From Vicingus serpentipes (GTDB taxonomy: Bacteria; Bacteroidota; Bacteroidia; Flavobacteriales_E; Vicingaceae): a stretch of 64,000 nt of DNA. This document shows, piece after piece, positions 57,173-64,000 of this stretch. The notes under the pieces are model-generated. The model was not told the DNA's origin. It worked only from the letters and a program-made list of their open reading frames with translations, and did not search any database. The DNA is taken from contig NZ_VOOS01000005.1 in assembly GCF_007993035.1 (NCBI RefSeq), positions 62,001-126,000 of the forward strand, given 5' to 3'. Positions within the stretch are counted from its first letter, which is position 1. The number at the start of each line of letters is the position of its first letter. A program made the translations under genes and the position numbers.

Positions 57173-57741
57173 AAAAGATATTAGTTTTAGATAATTACGA
57201 TTCATTTACGTACAATTTGGTTCATTATATTGAAGCAAATGGAAAATATGAAGTTGATGTTTTTAGAAACGATGAGATTTCTATCGAACAAGTTAACAAT
57301 TACGAAACAATTGTTTTATCACCAGGCCCAGGATTACCAAGTGAAGCAGGTATTTTAAAAGATTTAATTAAAACTTATGCTCCAACTAAAAAAATACTAG
57401 GAGTTTGTTTAGGAATGCAAGCTATTGGTGAAGTTTATGGTGGTAATTTAGAAAATTTAGATACGGTTTATCACGGTGTTGCTACTAATTTAACAGTAAC
57501 AGATCATTCAGATTTAATCTATAAAAATTTACCACAAAACTTCAATGTGGGGAGATATCATAGCTGGGTAATATCAAGAGAAAAATTCCCCGAAGTGTTA
57601 AATATTACTGCTATTGAGGAAAACAATCAGATTATGTCTTTAAAACATAAAGACTATAATCTTTATGGCGTTCAATATCATCCAGAATCGATATTAACTG
57701 AGAATGGAAAAGAAATCATAAATAACTTTTTAGCAATCTGA
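57169..57741 (+). CDS. trpG: Anthranilate synthase component II (glutamine amidotransferase)
   Basis: A 190-residue class I glutamine amidotransferase with nucleophile Cys80 (GVCLGMQAIGE) and the catalytic QYHPES near the C-terminus. It supplies ammonia to TrpE. A homologous PabA role is possible, but its place between trpE and trpD fixes the main job. Its TGA overlaps the trpD ATG (TGATG). Confidence 0.96.
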   Translation: MKKILVLDNYDSFTYNLVHYIEANGKYEVDVFRNDEISIEQVNNYETIVLSPGPGLPSEAGILKDLIKTYAPTKKILGVCLGMQAIGEVYGGNLENLDTVYHGVATNLTVTDHSDLIYKNLPQNFNVGRYHSWVISREKFPEVLNITAIEENNQIMSLKHKDYNLYGVQYHPESILTENGKEIINNFLAI

Positions 57742-58727
57742 TGAAAGTAATTTTAAATCAATTATTCGAACAACAAAAATTATCTGAGCAACAAGCTTAC
57801 GATGTATTAACAAAGATTGGAAATGGAGCTTACAATTCATCTCAAGTAGCTTCTTTTTTGACTGTTTTTTTAATGCGAAACATTTCTGTTGACGAGCTTA
57901 AAGGTTTTCAAAAAGCCCTTTTAGACTTGTGCTTAAAAATAGATTTATGTGAGTTTAATACAATAGATTTATGTGGAACTGGTGGAGATGGAAAAAATAC
58001 ATTTAATATCTCTACTATTTCCTCTTTTGTAGTTGCAGGAGCTGGTTATAAAGTTGCTAAACATGGAAACTATGGTGTTTCTTCCAATTGTGGTTCATCA
58101 AACGTGCTGGAGTATTTAGGATATAAATTTACCAATGATGAATCTAAATTAAAGAAGCAATTAGATATCGCTAATTTTTGTATGATGCATGCTCCATTAT
58201 TCCATCCTGCAATGAAAAACGTTGGTCCAATTAGAGCTGAGCTAGGAGTAAAAACTTTCTTTAATATGCTTGGTCCAATCGTTAATCCTTCCTTTCCTAA
58301 AAATCAAATGGTTGGAGTTTTTAATTTAGAATTAGCTAGAATTTATAATTACCTGCTACAAGATTCTACTAAGAATTTTAAGGTGGTACACAGTTTAGAT
58401 GGATATGATGAAATATCACTGACAAGCAAGTTTAAATTGATTTCAAATAATGGAGACTATTTAATTTCTCCTAAAGAAATTGGTTTTGATCAATTAAATC
58501 AAGCTTCCATTTATGGTGGAGAAACTATACAAGAAGCAGCTAAAATATTTATTGATGTACTAGAAAATAAAGGAACTAAAGCTCAACAAAATGTTGTTAT
58601 TGCGAATTCTGCTTTTGCGATTCAATGTTTTGAACCAACTAAGTCTTATGATGAATGTAAGGGCTTAGCAATAGCTTCTTTAGAAGCTGGTAATGCAATA
58701 AAATGCCTTAAGGCGGTAATTAATTAA
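57741..58727 (+). CDS. trpD: Anthranilate phosphoribosyltransferase
   Basis: A 328-residue protein with the phosphoribosyl-binding motif LCGTGGDGKNTFNIST, KHGNYGVSSNCGSSN, and RAELGVKTFFNMLGPIVNP. It joins anthranilate to PRPP. It is unfused from TrpG, unlike in E. coli. trpC follows after 9 nt. Confidence 0.97.
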   Translation: MKVILNQLFEQQKLSEQQAYDVLTKIGNGAYNSSQVASFLTVFLMRNISVDELKGFQKALLDLCLKIDLCEFNTIDLCGTGGDGKNTFNISTISSFVVAGAGYKVAKHGNYGVSSNCGSSNVLEYLGYKFTNDESKLKKQLDIANFCMMHAPLFHPAMKNVGPIRAELGVKTFFNMLGPIVNPSFPKNQMVGVFNLELARIYNYLLQDSTKNFKVVHSLDGYDEISLTSKFKLISNNGDYLISPKEIGFDQLNQASIYGGETIQEAAKIFIDVLENKGTKAQQNVVIANSAFAIQCFEPTKSYDECKGLAIASLEAGNAIKCLKAVIN

Positions 58728-58736
58728 ACAAGAAAA

Positions 58737-59540
58737 ATGACAATATTAGACGAAATAATTGCCTTCAAAAGAAAAGAAATTGAACAAAGGGCATCAACTC
58801 ATCCAATAAAATTATTGGAACAAAGTATTTATTTTAATTCCGATTGTGTGTCCTTAAAAAAATACATTTTAAGAGATGATAAATCTGGAATTATTGCGGA
58901 GTTTAAACGCAAATCTCCTTCAAAAGGAAATATTAACGCTTATGCTGATGTAGAAAAAGTAACCATTGGTTATATGCAAGCTGGCGCTTCTGCTTTATCA
59001 GTTTTAACCGACAATCATTTTTTTGGTGGAAAGAATAGCGATTTAATTACTGCCCGTAAATTTAATTTTTGTCCTATTTTAAGAAAAGATTTTACTATTT
59101 CAGAATACCAAATTATTGAAGCAAAATCTATCGGTGCAGATGCTATTTTATTAATAGCAGCTGTATTGACTAAAGAAGAAATAACCCGGTTTTCAAAGCT
59201 AGCTTTTCAACTTGGAATGGAAATTTTATTGGAAATTCACACCCAAGAAGAATTAGATAAATACATTCCTGAAATAAGCTTAGTGGGTATTAATAATCGA
59301 AACCTTAAAACCTTTGAAGTAGATTATGAAAACTCTATCCGACTAGCAAATCAATTACCTGAAAACACAGTTAAAATCGCAGAAAGCGGAATTAATAATC
59401 CAAAAAAAATTATGGATTTAAAAGCTCATGGTTTTGATGGTTTTTTGATTGGCGAAAATTTCATGAAAACTGCCGAACCAGAAATAACAGCCAAAAAATT
59501 TATTGAACAAATAAACCTAACTCGAAATGTTATTGCTTAA
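58737..59540 (+). CDS. trpC: Indole-3-glycerol phosphate synthase
   Basis: A 267-residue TIM-barrel enzyme with IIAEFKRKSPSKGNI (catalytic Lys region), ILRKDFTI and LVGINNRNLKTFEVD. It closes the indole ring of the pathway intermediate. It is a separate protein from TrpF, whose gene it overlaps by 14 nt. Confidence 0.97.
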   Translation: MTILDEIIAFKRKEIEQRASTHPIKLLEQSIYFNSDCVSLKKYILRDDKSGIIAEFKRKSPSKGNINAYADVEKVTIGYMQAGASALSVLTDNHFFGGKNSDLITARKFNFCPILRKDFTISEYQIIEAKSIGADAILLIAAVLTKEEITRFSKLAFQLGMEILLEIHTQEELDKYIPEISLVGINNRNLKTFEVDYENSIRLANQLPENTVKIAESGINNPKKIMDLKAHGFDGFLIGENFMKTAEPEITAKKFIEQINLTRNVIA

Positions 59541-60141
59541 AGTGTGCGGGATGAAAGACAATTCTAATATAGCTGAGTTAATTCAACTCCAGCCAGACTT
59601 TATTGGCTTTATTTTTCATGAAAAATCTCCACGAAATGTTGTTGATCATATTGAAGTTAATTTCCCTTCCAACATAAAAAAAGTAGGTGTTTTTGTAAAT
59701 GAAAGCGAAGAATTTATTCATTCAAAAATTATAAGTTTCAAACTTAATAGTGCTCAACTTCATGGAAATGAATCACCTGAATTTTGCCAAAAAATAAAGG
59801 ATTTGGGTGTTGATATTATTAAAGCATTTAACATTCATCCTGAGTTCGATTTTAAACAATTAAAAGCTTATGAACCTTATTGTGACTATTTTTTATTCGA
59901 TGCGTTTGGAAAAAAAGCTGGAGGAAATGGAATAGTTTTTAACTGGGAGTTATTAAATCAATATTCAGAAAACATTCCTTTTTTATTGAGCGGAGGAATA
60001 GATGAAACAATGGTTGATCAAATTAAAATATTTAAGCACTCTCAATTTGTAGGAATTGACATTAACAGCAAATTTGAAACAGCTAATTGTTATAAAAATA
60101 TAACTAACATAAAATTATTTAAAGATGAATTATTCAGTTGA
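59527..60141 (+). CDS. trpF: Phosphoribosylanthranilate isomerase
   Basis: A 204-residue TIM-barrel protein beginning [10 protein letters not shown] (catalytic Cys) with [13 protein letters not shown] near the C-terminus and [13 protein letters not shown] (catalytic Asp). It overlaps trpC by 14 nt and trpB by 17 nt. Confidence 0.96.
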   Translation: MLLLKVCGMKDNSNIAELIQLQPDFIGFIFHEKSPRNVVDHIEVNFPSNIKKVGVFVNESEEFIHSKIISFKLNSAQLHGNESPEFCQKIKDLGVDIIKAFNIHPEFDFKQLKAYEPYCDYFLFDAFGKKAGGNGIVFNWELLNQYSENIPFLLSGGIDETMVDQIKIFKHSQFVGIDINSKFETANCYKNITNIKLFKDELFS

Positions 60142-61309
60142 TAAGGATGGATTTTATGGAGATTTTGGTGGTGCATTTATACCTGAAATGCTTTACCTTA
60201 ATGTTAAAAAATTAAAGGATTGTTATTTAGACATTATTGAATCTAAAGAATTTAAAGATGAATATAAATCACTTTTAAAAGATTATGTTGGAAGACCAAC
60301 TCCACTTTATTATGCAAAGCGATTATCCGAAAAATACAATTCCAATATTTACCTAAAACGTGAAGACTTAAATCATACGGGAGCACATAAAGTAAACAAT
60401 ACTGTTGGTCAAATTTTATTGGCAAAAAAAATGGGTAAAACCAGAATAATAGCAGAAACAGGAGCTGGCCAACATGGCGTTGCAACCGCTACAGTTTGTG
60501 CATTAATGGATATGCCTTGTATAGTTTACATGGGAGAAATTGACATTAAACGACAAGCACCAAATGTGGCAAGAATGAAAATGTTAGGAGCCGAAGTTAG
60601 GGCTGCAAAATCAGGTAGTAAAACATTAAAAGATGCAACAAACGAAGCTATTCGTGATTGGATAGCAAATCCAAAAGACACTTATTATTTGATTGGTTCT
60701 GTTGTTGGGCCACACCCATATCCAGATATGGTGGCTAGGTTTCAGTCAATAATTTCTGAAGAAATGCAATTCCAGTTGAAAGAAAAAACGGGTAGAAATT
60801 ACCCCGACAAAGTAATTGCATGTGTTGGTGGAGGAAGTAATGCTGCTGGTGCTTTTTATCACTTTTTAGACAATGAAAAAGTTGAACTAATTGCAGTTGA
60901 AGCTGATGGCTTAGGAGTTTTAACTGGAGAGACAGCTGCAACCACACAAATTGGGACTGAAGGAATAATACATGGAAGTAAAACTTTATTAATGCAAAAC
61001 TCAGAAGGACAAATAACAGAACCTTATTCTATTTCAGCTGGATTGGATTATCCTGGCGTAGGTCCTTTACATGCACATTTATTTAAAAGTGGAAGAGGCA
61101 CTTTTTTAGGCGCGACTGATAAAGAAGCTTTAGAGGCAGCATTTGAGTTAACTAAATTAGAAGGAATTATTCCAGCACTGGAATCCTCCCACGCATTGGC
61201 TGTGTTAAACAAATTAGATTTAAAACCTAACGAAAATGTAGTTATTAACCTTTCTGGAAGGGGAGATAAAGACATGGAAACTTACATGAAAATAATGGAC
61301 AATGAGTAA
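60125..61309 (+). CDS. trpB: Tryptophan synthase beta chain
   Basis: A 394-residue PLP enzyme with the Schiff-base Lys89 in NHTGAHKVN, the phosphate loop [10 protein letters not shown], and [10 protein letters not shown] at the C-terminus. It condenses indole with serine. Length and motifs are those of TrpB1, the form that pairs with TrpA. Confidence 0.98.
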   Translation: MNYSVDKDGFYGDFGGAFIPEMLYLNVKKLKDCYLDIIESKEFKDEYKSLLKDYVGRPTPLYYAKRLSEKYNSNIYLKREDLNHTGAHKVNNTVGQILLAKKMGKTRIIAETGAGQHGVATATVCALMDMPCIVYMGEIDIKRQAPNVARMKMLGAEVRAAKSGSKTLKDATNEAIRDWIANPKDTYYLIGSVVGPHPYPDMVARFQSIISEEMQFQLKEKTGRNYPDKVIACVGGGSNAAGAFYHFLDNEKVELIAVEADGLGVLTGETAATTQIGTEGIIHGSKTLLMQNSEGQITEPYSISAGLDYPGVGPLHAHLFKSGRGTFLGATDKEALEAAFELTKLEGIIPALESSHALAVLNKLDLKPNENVVINLSGRGDKDMETYMKIMDNE

Positions 61310-62072
61310 CAGATTAGAAAATACATTTAAAGAAAAACAGAACATTTTAAATGTCTATATAACGGCTGGATTCCCATGTTTAAATGATACCGTTGATATT
61401 GTTAAAGAATTAGTTAGCAGTGGTGTAGACATGGTCGAAATAGGGATGCCTTTTTCTGACCCTTTAGCAGATGGCCCAACAATACAATATAGTAGTGAGA
61501 TTGCTATTGAAAATGGAATTACATTAGAATTGATTTTTAAACAAGTTGAAGAAATTAGAAGATCTGTTCAAATTCCAATTATTTTGATGGGTTATTACAA
61601 TCAAATGCTTCAATATGGAGTTGAACAATTTGTAAAAAAAGCAACTCAAGTGGGAGTTGATGGCTTAATCATTCCAGATATGCCCTTAAATATTTATCAG
61701 CAAGAATATAAAAAGCTATTTGAAAAATATGATATAAAAATGAGCTTTTTGATAACTCCACAAACAGCTGATGAGCGAATTATAGAAATTGCTAAAGAGA
61801 GCTCTGCTTTTTTATATGTTGTTTCTTCTTATGCAATTACTGGGGGTAAATCAGAGATTCAAAATTATCAAACAGAATATTTTAAAAAAATAGCCGCTTT
61901 AAATATTACTACTCCAAAACTAATTGGCTTTGGAATTAGCAATGCAGAAACTTTTGAACAGGCTTGTACATATGCAGATGGAGCCATTATTGGAAGTGCC
62001 TTTATTAAAGCGTTAACTGACAGTGAAAATATAAAAGAAACTATTAAACAATTTATTACTTCAATAAAATGA
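61302..62072 (+). CDS. trpA: Tryptophan synthase alpha chain
   Basis: A 256-residue TIM-barrel protein with the catalytic Glu in [15 protein letters not shown] and catalytic Asp in [10 protein letters not shown]. It releases indole from indole-3-glycerol phosphate and passes it to TrpB. Overlaps trpB by 8 nt and the DAHP synthase gene by 4 nt. Confidence 0.97.
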   Translation: MSNRLENTFKEKQNILNVYITAGFPCLNDTVDIVKELVSSGVDMVEIGMPFSDPLADGPTIQYSSEIAIENGITLELIFKQVEEIRRSVQIPIILMGYYNQMLQYGVEQFVKKATQVGVDGLIIPDMPLNIYQQEYKKLFEKYDIKMSFLITPQTADERIIEIAKESSAFLYVVSSYAITGGKSEIQNYQTEYFKKIAALNITTPKLIGFGISNAETFEQACTYADGAIIGSAFIKALTDSENIKETIKQFITSIK

Positions 62073-63070
62073 TAATTCAATTATCCGATACTATTACCTC
62101 ATTGCAAAAAGATGCATTACTAAATTCTTTAAGCGGCCTAAATATTAAATCTAATGAGGTTAAAACACAATTTAAAAACTATATCATTGGTATTCCAAAA
62201 GTTGATTTTGACATAAGAACAATCGGAAATCTAGATGGAATAGAAGATATTCATCGTGTTTCTGATGCTTATAAATTAGTATCTAAAAAATGGAAAATCA
62301 ACAGAACAATAATTGATTTAGGAGATGATGTAACTATAGGAGGAAATGAGTTAGCAATAATGGCTGGTCCTTGCTCTATAGAAAATGAAGCTCAAATTGA
62401 AAATACTGTTCAACACCTATTAAAAAACAATATTAAAATAATGCGCGGTGGAGTTTATAAGCCTCGTAGTTCTCCTTATGCTTTTAGAGGCTTAGGAATG
62501 GATGGATTAAAATTATTTTATAAACATTGTAAAGAAAATGGTATTAAAGTAATTACTGAAGTAATGCAAGTCTCTCAAGTTGAAGAAATGTTAGATTATG
62601 TAGATGTCTTTCAAGTTGGAGCAAGAAACTCTCAAAATTTTAACTTATTAGATGTATTAGGCGAAGTAGACAAGCCCGTTTTAATAAAAAGAGGAATGTC
62701 AGGCACCATTGAAGAATTGTTAGCATCGGCTGAGTATGTTTTTTCAAATGGTAATGAAAAACTATTATTGTGCGAAAGAGGAATTCGAACTTATGAAAAT
62801 GCCTACAGAAACACATTAGATTTAAATGCCATTCCTATTTTAAAAGAGAAAAGCCATTTACCTGTAATTGTTGATCCTTCTCATGGTATTGGATTAAGAC
62901 AACATGTAGCAACTATGGCTTTGGCAGGAGTTGTTGCTGGTGCCGATGGAATTATTATAGAGGTTCATGAACAACCAGAAAATGCATTTAGCGATGGTCA
63001 ACAAACCTTATATTATGAACAAGCAGAAGAATTATATAGAAAAGCTAAAGTTTTATTTCAAAATATTTAA
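62069..63070 (+). CDS. aroF: 3-deoxy-7-phosphoheptulonate (DAHP) synthase, type I-beta
   Basis: A 333-residue enzyme with an N-terminal ferredoxin-like regulatory domain (about 1-65) like that of Thermotoga DAHP synthase. The catalytic barrel carries MAGPCSIEN, KPRSSPYAFRGLG and VDPSHGIG. There is no fused chorismate mutase. It starts the shikimate pathway from PEP and erythrose 4-phosphate. As the last gene of the trp operon, with a 4-nt overlap to trpA, its supply of precursor is placed under tryptophan attenuation. Confidence 0.93.
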   Translation: MIIQLSDTITSLQKDALLNSLSGLNIKSNEVKTQFKNYIIGIPKVDFDIRTIGNLDGIEDIHRVSDAYKLVSKKWKINRTIIDLGDDVTIGGNELAIMAGPCSIENEAQIENTVQHLLKNNIKIMRGGVYKPRSSPYAFRGLGMDGLKLFYKHCKENGIKVITEVMQVSQVEEMLDYVDVFQVGARNSQNFNLLDVLGEVDKPVLIKRGMSGTIEELLASAEYVFSNGNEKLLLCERGIRTYENAYRNTLDLNAIPILKEKSHLPVIVDPSHGIGLRQHVATMALAGVVAGADGIIIEVHEQPENAFSDGQQTLYYEQAEELYRKAKVLFQNI

Positions 63071-63072
63071 TA

Positions 63073-63104
63073 AAAAAAGGGCTTGCAGTTTGCAAGCCCT
63101 TTAA
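63073..63104 (-). terminator. Terminator between the trp operon and the DUF4397 gene, better on the minus strand
   Basis: AAAGGGCTTGCA pairs with TGCAAGCCCTTT. On the minus strand seven T follow the stem; on the plus strand only three, so it is canonical for the minus-strand gene and weaker for the trp operon. Confidence 0.8.
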
Positions 63105-63124
63105 CAGTTATCAATAACCTACCT

Positions 63125-64000
63125 TTACTGTTTAATTAACTGTATTGTTTTTATATCTTCAATGTTATTAATGAAAGTTACATTATAATAACCGTTAGAT
63201 AAATTTTGAATATTTAATTGGTTATCATTAACACTATAATTATTAGATTGAATCAATCTACCTGAAACATCTGTTATAGAAATATTGTAATTATTTAAAT
63301 TAATTCCTTTAATATTAACTAATCCATTTGTTGGGTTTGGGAAATAATCAATACTTACATTTTCAATTTCATTAATTGAAGTTGGGAATACTGGAGGTAA
63401 AGGGATTAATGCACCTCCTGTTGGTAATGCAACATATAATCCAAATGCTTCTCCATTACTATTGTTTGCCGGATTTAAAAACCCTGATGCTACAACTACT
63501 AATGCTGCTCCATCTAAACTTAATGTTGATAATGGTGCTGAATACGTTGCAACTGTTACTGCTCCTGTTTCATCTCTTACTTCTAATGTATAATCTGCCG
63601 TTGGTAACTCTAAGTAACCTGTACTATTAAATTCTCCGTATGACATATCATCTACAATTATTCCAGCTCCTACTCCTGTTTCATAAACATCTACTGTTGG
63701 TGCGTCTGTAGCTCCGTGGTGTACCAATACATCAGTATTATTTGGGTTTGTTGCTGACTCTCTTCCCATTCCATAAACTGCTAAACCAAATGGCTGAGCT
63801 GGCGAATAGCCTGTTGAACTTACAATTCCATCTGCAACCACTACATAAGTTTCGTTTGTAGTTAATACTACAGGAAAGTTTGCAACAGTATCTAATACAG
63901 AACTACTTGATCCTGGTGCAATTCCTACATTTAATGTTACTCCAGCTGGAACATATTCAAAAGCAGTAGCTGCTCTAAATGGAACATCGTTATGAAGTAA
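63125..64000 (-). CDS. DUF4397-domain protein with T9SS sorting domain (partial, N-terminus cut by window edge)
   Basis: The frame is open from the window end; 291 residues are visible, so the gene starts beyond 64000 (the GTG at 63841 is inside a conserved stretch and not a start). One DUF4397 unit is visible at the edge (HNDVPFRAATAFEYVPAGV ... VANFPVVLTTNETYVVVADG) and a second begins LVHHGATDAPTVDVYE. A type A T9SS C-terminal domain ends the protein (IDYFPNPTNGLVNIKG ... LSNGYYNVTF). It is a secreted or surface protein of unknown function. Confidence 0.88.
   Translation of the reverse strand, partial: LLHNDVPFRAATAFEYVPAGVTLNVGIAPGSSSSVLDTVANFPVVLTTNETYVVVADGIVSSTGYSPAQPFGLAVYGMGRESATNPNNTDVLVHHGATDAPTVDVYETGVGAGIIVDDMSYGEFNSTGYLELPTADYTLEVRDETGAVTVATYSAPLSTLSLDGAALVVVASGFLNPANNSNGEAFGLYVALPTGGALIPLPPVFPTSINEIENVSIDYFPNPTNGLVNIKGINLNNYNISITDVSGRLIQSNNYSVNDNQLNIQNLSNGYYNVTFINNIEDIKTIQLIKQ

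Overview
The window is a roughly 64-kb chromosomal piece of an AT-rich member of the Bacteroidota, most likely order Flavobacteriales. The evidence is: type IX secretion (T9SS) C-terminal sorting domains, a SprB-repeat giant adhesin paired with a PorP/SprF protein, flavobacterial promoter boxes (TTTG, about 21 bp, TAnnTTTG), a TonB-dependent receptor with a carboxypeptidase-like N-terminal domain, a PagL-like acyloxyacyl hydrolase, monomeric isocitrate dehydrogenase, and Bacteroidota-style mreBCD-mrdA-rodA. Both edges cut genes: a TonB-dependent receptor on the left and a DUF4397/T9SS protein on the right. I saw no rRNA, tRNA, CRISPR array, prophage or insertion sequence.

Layout. 1-3.5 kb is a thiamine-uptake region on the minus strand. 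It has two TPP riboswitches, one in front of a YkoF-like thiamine-binding protein, a PnuT/PnuC-type transporter and a NadR-like ATPase/kinase, the other in front of the TonB receptor. 3.5-11 kb holds housekeeping genes: monomeric isocitrate dehydrogenase, ribosomal protein L28, Xaa-Pro aminopeptidase, RecQ and arabinose-5-phosphate isomerase. 11-18 kb is the cell-shape cluster purH, mreB, mreC, mreD, mrdA (PBP2), rodA. 18-21 kb carries a DUF4286 protein, an operon of biotin carrier protein, lipoprotein and a 50-residue membrane protein, and an alpha/beta hydrolase.

21-32 kb is dominated by a 3426-residue secreted adhesin with 38 SprB-type repeats, directly followed by its likely PorP/SprF partner. 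32.3-33.0 kb looks like an inserted single-gene cassette with an attC-like end. 33-41 kb holds a large outer-membrane barrel protein, an orphan peptide-type binding lipoprotein, a secreted YD-like protein, DUF420 and heme O synthase. 41-55 kb holds SecA, an acyloxyacyl hydrolase-like barrel, a T9SS-secreted subtilase, ComM/YifB, phosphoheptose isomerase, Kbl, a small membrane export protein and glutamate dehydrogenase.

55.5-63.1 kb is a complete, tightly overlapping tryptophan operon trpEGDCFBA plus a DAHP synthase. A classic ribosome-mediated attenuator precedes it: a leader peptide with three consecutive Trp codons, competing hairpins and a terminator.

The clearest systems-level results are the trp attenuator, the paired TPP-controlled thiamine uptake units, the cysteine covariation across the 38 adhesin repeats (which predicts the disulfide pattern), and the cassette whose two ends would regenerate a perfect 9-bp attC arm on circularisation.
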